Shown here: one piece after another, positions 1 to 6,754 of the stretch | Numbering within the stretch: the first letter of the stretch is position 1 | Layout of the letters: the number at the start of each line of letters is the position of its first letter | Assembly: GCA_025964065.1 (NCBI GenBank) | Contig: JAOPZO010000275.1 | Location: 1-10,187 of the forward strand | Origin: Solirubrobacterales bacterium | GTDB lineage: Bacteria; Actinomycetota; Thermoleophilia; Solirubrobacterales; Solirubrobacteraceae | Length of the DNA: 10,187 bases | Direction: 5' to 3' | Notes under the pieces: model-generated | Database searches by the model: none | Told to the model about the DNA's origin: nothing | The model's input: the letters and a program-made list of their open reading frames with translations, nothing else | Made by a program: the position numbers and the translations under genes

Positions 1-171
1 CGCTGTGGCGACGACCGAGCCGGGGACCGGCTCCGACCAGTTGCACGGTGACTACGGCTACAGGCTCGAGTACCCGACTGCACGGGCGTACGCCGGCGCC
101 CCCGTCACGCGCAGATTCGGCGGGGCACCGAGATGATGAAGGAGATCGTCAGCAGGTTGGTGGGCCTCTGA
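1..171 (+). pseudogene. Acyl-CoA dehydrogenase remnant, internally deleted and frameshifted; 5' end outside window
   Basis: Read from base 2, the translation contains TEPGTGSD, the FAD/substrate-contact motif from the middle of acyl-CoA dehydrogenases, followed directly by QLHGDYGYRLEYP, a motif from the C-terminal helical domain. In the intact dehydrogenase of this window the same two motifs (residues 131-139 and 350-358) lie about 210 residues apart, so the core between them seems to have been removed in frame. The family ending follows (VTRRFGG), but the frame breaks within the run of G at 124-127. That frame stops at 134-136. The expected ending, TEMMKEIVSRLVGL, continues one frame earlier and stops at TGA 169-171. 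The homology assignment is firm. Deletion plus frameshift makes an active enzyme very unlikely, unless one or both are assembly errors. The N-terminal part lies upstream of the window. Confidence 0.8.
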
Positions 172-201
172 GGCCCGGCCGACGGCGCTGGATCGAAATG
201 C

Positions 202-215
202 CGGAGGAGCCTCCG
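202..215. promoter_or_regulatory. 14-base inverted repeat upstream of the first GAF-PucR gene
   Basis: The arms CGGAGG (202-207) and CCTCCG (210-215) are perfect reverse complements around a 2-base centre. The repeat lies between the dehydrogenase remnant and the regulator start at 270, directly before a second, longer stem at 222-248. A compact dyad just upstream of a regulator gene is a reasonable operator candidate. The pairing is visible in the sequence; the function is inferred, and short GC palindromes arise by chance in such DNA. Confidence 0.35.
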
Positions 216-221
216 AACGAT

Positions 222-248
222 GGCCGGGGGCTGGTCGCACCCCCGGCC
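222..248 (+). promoter_or_regulatory. Strong GC stem-loop in the leader of the first GAF-PucR gene
   Basis: Arms GGCCGGGGG (222-230) and CCCCCGGCC (240-248) pair perfectly over 9 bases around the 9-base loop ctggtcgca. The stem ends 7 bases before the ribosome-binding site at 256. It has no T-run after it, so it is not a classical Rho-independent terminator. It could still end transcripts from the upstream dehydrogenase remnant, act as an operator, or shape the leader RNA. It also supports treating 172-269 as non-coding and starting the regulator at 270. Confidence 0.45.
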
Positions 249-255
249 GACGGGT

Positions 256-262
256 GGGAGGG
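256..262 (+). promoter_or_regulatory. Ribosome-binding site that fixes the regulator start at GTG 270
   Basis: GGGAGGG lies 7 bases before the GTG at 270-272, the usual Shine-Dalgarno spacing. The in-frame ATG at 198 has no comparable site, and the reading frame upstream of that runs through the dehydrogenase remnant. Starting at 270 also gives an N-terminus of the same length as the paralogue on the other strand: the conserved DV before the AFQTVA motif falls at residues 31-32 here and 29-30 there. Confidence 0.6.
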
Positions 263-269
263 TGTAGCC

Positions 270-2207
270 GTGACAGCCGACGCCACTGGGAGCCTCAGGG
301 CCGAGGTCGCCCGAGATCTGGAGGAGCCGGGGTTGCCCGCAGAGGCGCGGACGCACCATGACGTCATCCGCGCCTTCCAGACGGTTGCCGGTGCGCTGGG
401 CGAGACCCGCGACCTCGACCCGTTGCTCACGCAGATCGCCGATCAGGTCTGCCTGCTCCTCGGCGCGACCCGGTGCAGCATCCACCTGCGTGACGCCAAG
501 GCCGGGGTCTACCGCGGACGGGCCGCGAACTCCGGCCAGGACATCGACGTACGGGTTCGCCGCCTCGTCCTCGGCATGCCGTCCGATCGCTTCACGCACG
601 AGATCGTCAAGACGAGGAAGCCGGTCGTCCTGATCGACGCTATGGCCGACCCGAGGGCAATACGCTCCTCGATGCGGGCCTGGGAGGTGCAGTCGGTGCT
701 TGGGGTCCCGATGTTGCTCCGTGACGAGGTCATCGGCCTGATGATCATCGACGACGAGGGTCGCCGAAATGAGTTTCCGTCACCGGCTCAAGAGCTCGCG
801 TTGGCCTTCGCCGGGCTTGCCGCCACAGCGATCGACCAGGCGCAGCTCAACGCGAAGCTCCGCAGCACGCTCGGGACGGTAGCTCGGCAGAATCGCTTGC
901 TACGAAGGGCCAGCGCCCTCGAAGAGTCCCTGAGCGCCCTGCTCATCGACGGGTCGGGTCTCCAGCAGACCGCCGAGCTCGTCAGCAGGGCGACCGGGAA
1001 GCCCTGCGCCATCTCCACTGCCGACCTGCAGCCCGTCGCCGTCACGAACGGCGAGGGCGGCAAGCTCCTCATCGACCTGTTGCACCACGGCGGCGGCGTC
1101 GCGTCGTCGCTCATCCTCGAGGCCGCCGCGATCGGCGACGAAGGGTCCGCGGTCGTCGGCCCTTTCGCCGCCATCAACGTGCACCACCGCTTCCTCGTTG
1201 CTCCCGTGCGTCGCCGCGATGCACTCTGGGGGTACGTCATCGTCGCCGAGCACCGAACGCGGCTCAACGCGCTCGACCACGTCGTCGCCCGCCGCGCGGC
1301 GCTGAACATCGCCATCGAGCTCAGCGTCCAGGACCGTGACGAGTTCGATCGCGCGGAGGCCTACGGGGCGCTCGTTGCAGCGCTCGTACGCGGCGACCAG
1401 AGCACGTCGTTGCTGCAGCACCAGGCGGAGCGCCTCGCCGTGCCGCTCGACGTGGAACGCGTCGTCGTCGTGGTCGCCTCACACGAGCCGGGACTGGCAG
1501 CGCTCGCCGCTGCGCAGGTGCCGGCATGGTTCGACGACCTGCCGGATCGCCCGCGGGCCGTGGGGACGTCCGACCGCGAGCGCGCCGTGCTCCTCGTCGA
1601 GACCGGCGGTGAGGGGGCGGCGGCAGTCGCCGAGCGGGTGCGGCTCGCGCTGGCGGAGCTCGTCGATGACGCCGATGGCCTGATCGCGGCGGTGTCCCGC
1701 CCGTACGCGTCGGCCGCCGCGACCGTCGCGGCGCACGCCGAGGCGGTCGAGACGGCCGAGTGCGCACGCCGCCACGTTCCGCCCGGCGGCGGGGTCGTGC
1801 TGTCGGCCGAGGAGATCGGCGTCGGCCGGATCCTGCTCGCGTCGAAGTCTGCGGAGGAGGCGGATCGGTTCGTCCTGGAAACGCTCGGCCCGTTGGCGTG
1901 TGGTCGAAGCGTCAAGGAGGACGACGTCCTGGTCACGCTGACCGCGTTCCTCGCATCGCGCAGCGTCAGCCTGGTGGCGAAAGAGCTTCGAGTGCACGAG
2001 AACACCGTTCGCTACCGGTTGTCGCGCGTCGAGGACGCGACGGGGATGAACCTCCTCACCGACCACGAGGCGCAGATGGCGGCGCACTTCGCGGTGCTCG
2101 TCCTGCGGCTTCGAGGGGAGATGCCAGCGCTCTCACCTGTCGGGTCTCAGATCGTCCCCCGGCAGGTCAACCCGGTGAATCGGCGCCGGTCAGAGCCGAG
2201 AGCGTGA
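270..2207 (+). CDS. GAF-domain PucR-family transcriptional regulator (paralogue 1)
   Basis: This 645-residue cytoplasmic DNA-binding regulator has four visible parts. A GAF sensor domain spans about residues 29-190 (it includes CSIHLRD and VLGVPMLLRDEVIGLMIIDD). A heptad-like linker helix follows (about 193-225, NAKLRSTLGTVARQNRLLRR), then a PucR/CdaR-type middle region, and a C-terminal PucR helix-turn-helix (about 555-597, with HENTVRYRLSRVED at 576 onward). In known members GAF domains bind small ligands and the PucR C-terminus controls catabolic genes; this protein's ligand cannot be read from sequence. GTG 270 is chosen because of GGGAGGG at 256-262 and the match in length to the paralogue. 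The last 41 bases overlap the 3' end of that paralogue on the opposite strand. The nearest upstream partner is the broken dehydrogenase, so the original target may be lost. Family assignment is firm; target and ligand are unknown. Confidence 0.9.
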   Translation: MTADATGSLRAEVARDLEEPGLPAEARTHHDVIRAFQTVAGALGETRDLDPLLTQIADQVCLLLGATRCSIHLRDAKAGVYRGRAANSGQDIDVRVRRLVLGMPSDRFTHEIVKTRKPVVLIDAMADPRAIRSSMRAWEVQSVLGVPMLLRDEVIGLMIIDDEGRRNEFPSPAQELALAFAGLAATAIDQAQLNAKLRSTLGTVARQNRLLRRASALEESLSALLIDGSGLQQTAELVSRATGKPCAISTADLQPVAVTNGEGGKLLIDLLHHGGGVASSLILEAAAIGDEGSAVVGPFAAINVHHRFLVAPVRRRDALWGYVIVAEHRTRLNALDHVVARRAALNIAIELSVQDRDEFDRAEAYGALVAALVRGDQSTSLLQHQAERLAVPLDVERVVVVVASHEPGLAALAAAQVPAWFDDLPDRPRAVGTSDRERAVLLVETGGEGAAAVAERVRLALAELVDDADGLIAAVSRPYASAAATVAAHAEAVETAECARRHVPPGGGVVLSAEEIGVGRILLASKSAEEADRFVLETLGPLACGRSVKEDDVLVTLTAFLASRSVSLVAKELRVHENTVRYRLSRVEDATGMNLLTDHEAQMAAHFAVLVLRLRGEMPALSPVGSQIVPRQVNPVNRRRSEPRA

Positions 2208-4110
2208 CGGCGGGCTCGAGCCGTCGTCCGACCGGGCCTCCGCCGAGGTCTGCGCCGCCGATGCGGAGGATGAGCACGGCGACGTGGGCGGTCATCTGGT
2301 CGTCCGGGTCGAGGAGCACGTCGAGGTCGGTCTCGGCCTCGACGCGCGCGAGGCGGTAGCGCACGGTGTTCTCGTGGATCTCCAGCTGCTTCGCCGTCTG
2401 CCCGACGCTGCGCGTGGTCAGGAAGCCGGCGAGCGTGGACATCACCTCCCGCGTCTTCTTCGTCTTCATCTCGGCGAGCTCGCCGAGGGTCTCGCTCACG
2501 AAGCGCCGCGCCTGCTCGGGGGAGACCGTGGAGAGGAACAGCCGGCCAACGCCGAGGTCCTGCGACGTCAGCAGCACGCCGCCCGCCGGCGCGACGTGCC
2601 GTCGCGCGCTCTCGGCGACCTGGAGCACCTCCTCGTACCCCGCGCGGATCCCGCGGAGCGAACTCGACGGGCGGGAGACCGCCGCGACGACTCCTGCTGC
2701 CCGGCCCAGCCGCTGCAGCGCGGCTTCGAGCTCTCGAGCGGCGGTGATCGACTGCGTCCCCTTGGGACTGCCCGCCGTCACGTCGAGCAGCAGAATGGTC
2801 ATGCCGTCGATGCTCGTGCCGATCGCGCGAGGGCGGCCGTCGACAGTGCCGAGCAGCTCACTCAACTCGGCTGCTGTCGGGATGGGCGCCCCCTCCCCGG
2901 CCGGTGCGATCGCGCAGACAATGCGGCGCCCGTCCGCCGCAACCTGGAGGTACTCGGCTCGTGTGGTGATCCACTCCTCGCTGTGCGTGCCCTTGATCAG
3001 CGCCGCCGCGAACGACTCGTAGGCCTCCCAGCGGTCACCCACGGCACGTTGCTGAACGCTCAGCTCGACCGCGACGTTCCGCGCGGCACGTCGCGCGATG
3101 GCGCCATCCAGGGCCCCGAAGCGCGTGGCGTGCTCACCGATCACGAGGTAGCCCCACACCGCATCGCGGCGTCGGATGGGGGCGACGAGGTAGCGGTTGT
3201 GCAGGCCGAGCGCGGCGAACGGGCCGACGATCTCGGAGGGCTTGTGATTGATCTCGGCGAGCGCCTCGAGGAGCGGCTTCGCCGGGCTGTCGAAGAGCCG
3301 GACGATCATCCGGCTAGGCTCGCCCTGGACGTGCGCGGTGGCGACGCTGCGCAGCTCGGCGGTGTAGATGGCGCACGGCCTGCCCGTGGTCCGGGCGACG
3401 AGGTCGACGGTCCCCTGTAGGCTCGACCCGTCGATCAGCAACGCGCTGAGTTCATCCTCCAGGGCGTTGGCTCGGCGGAGCATCCGATTCTGACGCGCGA
3501 CCGTCTCGAGCGTGGACCGGAGCTTCGTGTTGAGCTGGGCCTGAGCGATCGCTGAGGCGGCTAGACCCGCGAAGGCCATGGTGAGCTCCTGAGCCTCGGG
3601 CGAGTACTCGCAGCGCCGGCCTGCGTCGTCAACGATGACGAGGCCGATGACCTCCTCGCCGAGGATCATCGGCACGCCCATGACGGAGTTGGTGTTCCAC
3701 TCCTGCATGGCCGAGCGGACGGCGCGGGGATCGGACATCGCATTAACCAGGACCACTGGGCGCTTCGTCTCGACGATCTCGCGCGTGAAGCCGTCGGCCG
3801 GCATGCCGAGCACCAGCCGCTTGACGCGGTCGTCCATCCCGAGGCTCGAGTTGGCGGCCTGGCCCCGGTACAGGCCTGCATTGACGTCCCGCAGGTGGAT
3901 GCTGCAGCGGTCCGCGTTGAGCAGCGAGCAGACTTGGTCAGCGATCAAGCGCAGCAGGGGGTCGAGCTCGCGCGTCTCACTCAGCGTGAGGGCCTCGGCG
4001 ACGGTCTGGAACGCGTGCACCACGTCCACGTAGGTCGCGACCGGGCGCGGCTCGGTCGCCACAGGGAGGGCCCCTTCTGCTGCAGCGTCCTTTACGACCA
4101 TCTCCTGCAC
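2167..4110 (-). CDS. GAF-domain PucR-family transcriptional regulator (paralogue 2)
   Basis: This 647-residue protein has the same architecture as the regulator it converges on: GAF domain at about residues 27-190 (CSIHLRDVNAGLYRGQAANS), linker helix (KLRSTLETVARQNRMLRRA), CdaR/GGDEF-like middle region (AAVSRPSSSLRGIRAGYEEV), and PucR helix-turn-helix with HENTVRYRLARVE starting at residue 579. The recognition-helix core HENTVRYRL is identical in both, and the linker is nearly so, so the two may sense related signals, bind related sites or form mixed dimers (inference). The start shown is GTG at 4110-4108. An in-frame ATG at 4101-4099 is the alternative, but AGGAG directly abuts it, too close to be its ribosome-binding site. 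The gene is divergent from the dehydrogenase-racemase pair across 249 bases, the usual position for a local regulator. Ligand unknown. Confidence 0.9.
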   Translation of the reverse strand: MQEMVVKDAAAEGALPVATEPRPVATYVDVVHAFQTVAEALTLSETRELDPLLRLIADQVCSLLNADRCSIHLRDVNAGLYRGQAANSSLGMDDRVKRLVLGMPADGFTREIVETKRPVVLVNAMSDPRAVRSAMQEWNTNSVMGVPMILGEEVIGLVIVDDAGRRCEYSPEAQELTMAFAGLAASAIAQAQLNTKLRSTLETVARQNRMLRRANALEDELSALLIDGSSLQGTVDLVARTTGRPCAIYTAELRSVATAHVQGEPSRMIVRLFDSPAKPLLEALAEINHKPSEIVGPFAALGLHNRYLVAPIRRRDAVWGYLVIGEHATRFGALDGAIARRAARNVAVELSVQQRAVGDRWEAYESFAAALIKGTHSEEWITTRAEYLQVAADGRRIVCAIAPAGEGAPIPTAAELSELLGTVDGRPRAIGTSIDGMTILLLDVTAGSPKGTQSITAARELEAALQRLGRAAGVVAAVSRPSSSLRGIRAGYEEVLQVAESARRHVAPAGGVLLTSQDLGVGRLFLSTVSPEQARRFVSETLGELAEMKTKKTREVMSTLAGFLTTRSVGQTAKQLEIHENTVRYRLARVEAETDLDVLLDPDDQMTAHVAVLILRIGGADLGGGPVGRRLEPAVTLSALTGADSPG

Positions 4111-4359
4111 CCCGGTCCGCCGACGTTTGAACCCAACACGCTCACACTAGATCGACGGCGACGCCATTGCTACACCGCGGTACCAGGACTCGTGCATTCC
4201 TCCAAGTCCGGGGTGGCAGGCCTTACGGGCGCATCACGAGATCGCCCGGAGCCGCGACCAGGCGGGACAGGAGGGAGGGCGCAGGATCTTGTCGGATCGG
4301 CTGGAAACGGCGCTGGCCATGACCCGCTTTCATGCAGGAGCCGGACTAGCGTCGCGGCC
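4111..4359. promoter_or_regulatory. Divergent intergenic region between regulator 2 and the dehydrogenase-racemase pair
   Basis: The 249 bases must hold promoters in both directions, but I cannot assign convincing -35/-10 pairs. A dyad at 4226-4248 is the clearest structure. A Shine-Dalgarno-like GGAGGGAGGG (4270-4279) has no suitable start codon after it. No conserved protein reads through the region in any frame, although the dehydrogenase frame stays open upstream of its start. Confidence 0.5.
4226..4248. promoter_or_regulatory. Interrupted dyad at the midpoint of the divergent region, candidate operator
   Basis: The left arm CGGGCG-c-ATC (4226-4235) pairs with GAT-CGCCCG (4240-4248) around the 4-base loop acga. 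It has nine base pairs with one unpaired C at 4232. Its centre (4237) is 2 bases from the centre of the divergent region (4235), about 115 bases from each start codon. Position and symmetry suit an operator shared by both directions, plausibly bound by the GAF-PucR protein encoded to the left. The pairing is seen; the binding is inferred. Confidence 0.4.
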
Positions 4360-5622
4360 ATGCCCTGGGACTTCTCGGCCGATCCGGAGTTCGAGCGGGA
4401 GATCGAGTGGATGACCGCCTTCGTCAAGGAGGAGATCCTGCCGCTCGAGACGCTCGACCTCGACTTCGCCGCCTATCACCGCCTCACCGCGCCGCTTCGG
4501 CAGGAGGTCAAGGACCGTGGCCTGTGGGCGGCCTTCCTCGGCCCGGAGCTCGGCGGGGCAGGCTTCGGACAGGTGAAGCTCGCGCTGATGCACGAGGTGC
4601 TGGGTGCGACGGAGCTCGCGCCGCCCGTTTTCGGCAGCCAAGCGCCGGACTCGGGGAACATCGAGTTGCTCGCCCTCGCCGGCACGCCCGCCCAACGTGA
4701 GCGCTGGTTGGCGCCGCTCCTCGCCGGAGAGGCCTTCAGTGCGTTCTCGATGACGGAGCAGGGCACGGGTTCAGATCCGACCCAGTTCACGACCAGCGCG
4801 GTGCGCGACGGCGACGACTGGGTGATCACGGGACGGAAGTACTACGTCAGCGCGACGTCCCGTGCCGACGTGCACGTCGTGATGGCCGTCACCGACCCGG
4901 ACGCCGACCGGCGGAAACGCGCCACGCTCTTCCTCGTCCCGTCCGACACGCCGGGGATCGAGCTGCGGCCGATCGGCTCGATGAACGACCCGGTTCCGGG
5001 CTGCTCCCCGATTCACTCGCAGTCGGAGGTCCTCTACGACGGCGTCCGGATCGCCGGCGAGGCGATCCTCGGCGGGCGCGGCGGCGCGTTCGCCCTTGCG
5101 CAGCGTCGGCTTGGCCCTGGGCGTATCCACCACTGCATGCGCTGGGTCGGTGTCTGCCGGCGCGCGTTCGACGCGCTCTGCGAGCGGGCCGTCAGCGTGT
5201 CCGTCCATGGCGGCCCGCTTGCCGACAAGCAGATGGTGCAGACGTGGATTGCGGAGTCCGCCGCGGCCATCGAGGCCTTCCGCCTCCTGACGCTCCAGGC
5301 GGCCTGGAAGGTCGACACCCAAGGGGTGAAGGCGTCGCTCACGGACATCGCGATGATCAAGTACGCCGGCGCGCCGGTCATGCACGACGTGATCGATCGC
5401 GCGATCCAGATCCACGGGTCGCTCGGCTACTCGACCGACCTCCCGCTCGAGGGCATGTACCGGTGGGCGCGAGCGTCCCGGATCTACGACGGCCCCGACG
5501 AGGTCCACAAGGTGACCGTCGCCAAGAGAATCATGAGGGGGTACGAGGCGACCGACGTGCCGACGGAGCACATCCCGACACGTCGGGCCGCTGCGCTCGC
5601 CCGTTCCGGAGTGGGGGCGTGA
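4360..5622 (+). CDS. Acyl-CoA dehydrogenase, ACAD10/11-like
   Basis: This 420-residue FAD-dependent enzyme should introduce the alpha-beta double bond in an acyl-CoA and pass electrons to ETF. Visible in order are an N-terminal helical domain (from PWDFSADPEFEREIEW), the middle-domain motif MTEQGTGSD (131-139), the beta-domain segment GDDWVITGRKYYVS (151-164), and the C-terminal motifs QIHGSLGYS (350-358) and YDGPDEVH (376-383). The last has Asp377 where classical medium- and short-chain enzymes carry a catalytic Glu (YEGT). The DGPDEVH signature is typical of the ACAD10/11 branch, whose members act on unusual, for example hydroxylated or branched, acyl chains. ATG 4360 fits the family N-terminus but has no well-placed ribosome-binding site (CAGGAG at 4335-4340 is 19 bases away), so translation may be leaderless or weak. 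The stop overlaps the next start by 4 bases, indicating an operon. Exact substrate unknown. Confidence 0.88.
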   Translation: MPWDFSADPEFEREIEWMTAFVKEEILPLETLDLDFAAYHRLTAPLRQEVKDRGLWAAFLGPELGGAGFGQVKLALMHEVLGATELAPPVFGSQAPDSGNIELLALAGTPAQRERWLAPLLAGEAFSAFSMTEQGTGSDPTQFTTSAVRDGDDWVITGRKYYVSATSRADVHVVMAVTDPDADRRKRATLFLVPSDTPGIELRPIGSMNDPVPGCSPIHSQSEVLYDGVRIAGEAILGGRGGAFALAQRRLGPGRIHHCMRWVGVCRRAFDALCERAVSVSVHGGPLADKQMVQTWIAESAAAIEAFRLLTLQAAWKVDTQGVKASLTDIAMIKYAGAPVMHDVIDRAIQIHGSLGYSTDLPLEGMYRWARASRIYDGPDEVHKVTVAKRIMRGYEATDVPTEHIPTRRAAALARSGVGA

Positions 5623-6734
5623 GCGCGCTGGAAGGGATTCGCGTGCTGGACCTCAGCCGGTTGCTGCCCGGCGGCTACGGGACGTCCCTGCTCGCCGACC
5701 TCGGCGCGGAGGTCATCAAGGTCGAGCAACCCGGCGCCGGCGACTACATGCGCTGGTACGAGCCGCACATCGACGGCGAGTCCGCCGCGAGCTGGGTCGT
5801 CGATCGCAACAAGTCGTCCATCGCGCTCGACCTCAAGGACCCGGAGGACCGGCAGGCACTCCTGGAGCTCGTGAGAACTGCAGACGCGGTCGTCGAGAGC
5901 TTCCGTCCCGGCGTCATGGATCGGCTGCGGATCGGCTACGAGACGCTGCGCGAGCACAACGCCGCGATCGTCCTCTGCTCCATCTCGGGCTACGGCCAGG
6001 ACGGGCCGCTCCGGCTTCAGCCCGGCCACGACATCAACTACCTCGGACGGGCCGGCGTGCTGAGCGTGACCGGGTCCGCCGACGGCGTGCCGGTAGTCCC
6101 CGGCGTGCAGCTGGGCGACATCGCCGGAGGCGGCCTGCTCGGGATGGTGGGGCTTCTCGCGGCCCTGGTCCGTGCCCGCGCGACGGGCGAGGGCGATCAC
6201 GTCGACGTGTCGATGGCCGACGGTGCGTTCTCGTGCTTGTCGATCCACCTCGGCGACTACTTCGCGACGGGGCACTCGCCGGGGCCGGAGGGGATGCTCT
6301 TGAACGGCGCGTTTCCCTGCTATCGGGTCTACCGCTGCGCGGACGGGGGGCACGTCACGGTCGGGGCGATCGAGCCGCAGTTCTGGACGGCGCTGTGCGA
6401 CGGCGTGGGCCGGCCCGACCTGCTCGAAAGCCGCATGGACGCTTCGGCGATCGGGCTGTGGGATGCCGTCTTCGCAACCGAGCCGCGGGACCACTGGGTC
6501 CGGCTCCTCGGTGGCACCTGCTGCGTCGGCCCGGTCAACGACTTCGCCGAAGCCTGCGCGGACCCGCAGCTGCAGGCCCGCGACATGGTCGTCGAGCTGG
6601 CCACCCGAAGCGGCGCGGTCGCGCGGCAGGTCGGCCAGCCGATCAAGCTCCGCAACGCCCCGGCGAGCGTGCGGTCCCCGGCACCGCGGCTCGGTGCCGA
6701 CGGCGAGCGCGTACTCGGCCGCCGGGCACCCTGA
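5619..6734 (+). CDS. Alpha-methylacyl-CoA racemase-like CaiB/BaiF family protein
   Basis: This 371-residue protein belongs to the family III CoA-transferase fold (EGIRVLDLSRLLPGGYG at the N-terminus, LLADLGAEVIKVEQPG next). Three residues match the catalytic set known for Mycobacterium tuberculosis MCR (His126, Asp156, Glu241): His137 in GHDINY, Asp167 in LGDIAGGG, and Glu252 in GAIEPQFW. The spacings of 30 and 115 residues are the same, which favours a racemase that inverts 2-methylacyl-CoA over a CoA transferase. GTG 5619 overlaps the dehydrogenase stop (GTGA), so the two genes are translationally coupled. Racemases of this kind supply the 2S epimer needed by acyl-CoA dehydrogenases during breakdown of isoprenoid or sterol side chains, which fits this pairing. 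CoA transferase activity remains possible, since catalytic roles are inferred from motifs alone. Confidence 0.82.
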   Translation: MSALEGIRVLDLSRLLPGGYGTSLLADLGAEVIKVEQPGAGDYMRWYEPHIDGESAASWVVDRNKSSIALDLKDPEDRQALLELVRTADAVVESFRPGVMDRLRIGYETLREHNAAIVLCSISGYGQDGPLRLQPGHDINYLGRAGVLSVTGSADGVPVVPGVQLGDIAGGGLLGMVGLLAALVRARATGEGDHVDVSMADGAFSCLSIHLGDYFATGHSPGPEGMLLNGAFPCYRVYRCADGGHVTVGAIEPQFWTALCDGVGRPDLLESRMDASAIGLWDAVFATEPRDHWVRLLGGTCCVGPVNDFAEACADPQLQARDMVVELATRSGAVARQVGQPIKLRNAPASVRSPAPRLGADGERVLGRRAP

Positions 6735-6748
6735 GCGGCCCGTCGGGC
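6735..6748 (+). repeat. 14-base direct repeat, copy 1 (3' side of the hydrolase gene)
   Basis: GCGGCCCGTCGGGC begins directly after the racemase stop and recurs exactly at 7627-7640, beyond the 5' end of the hydrolase gene. It contains the small dyad GCCC-gtc-GGGC. Copy 1 lies within the 20-base gap between two convergent stop codons, where it could act as a weak terminator stem; there is no T-run. Confidence 0.5.
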
Positions 6749-6754
6749 GGGGGG

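Noticed and set aside
48..269. Longer N-terminus for the first regulator (ATG 48 or ATG 198)
   Set aside because: This part of the frame runs through the dehydrogenase remnant and two GC stem-loops, is low-complexity Pro/Arg/Gly, and has no counterpart in the paralogue. GTG 270 has the ribosome-binding site.
2284..3420. Long plus-strand open frame antisense to the second regulator
   Set aside because: Its 378-residue translation is Arg/Glu/Ala-rich without domains and is explained as the opposite strand of a GC-rich gene; the minus-strand gene has clear GAF and PucR motifs.
4185..4208. Inverted repeat GGACT/AGTCC in the divergent region
   Set aside because: The arms are only 5 bases with a 14-base spacer; this is expected by chance and much weaker than the dyad at 4226-4248.
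4270..4279. Strong Shine-Dalgarno-like GGAGGGAGGG in the divergent region
   Set aside because: It is about 80 bases from ATG 4360, and the nearest start codons after it give only a short frame with no recognisable product.
6738..6748. Bidirectional terminator between racemase and hydrolase genes
   Set aside because: The stem GCCC/GGGC is only 4 bases around 3 and has no T-run; too weak to call.
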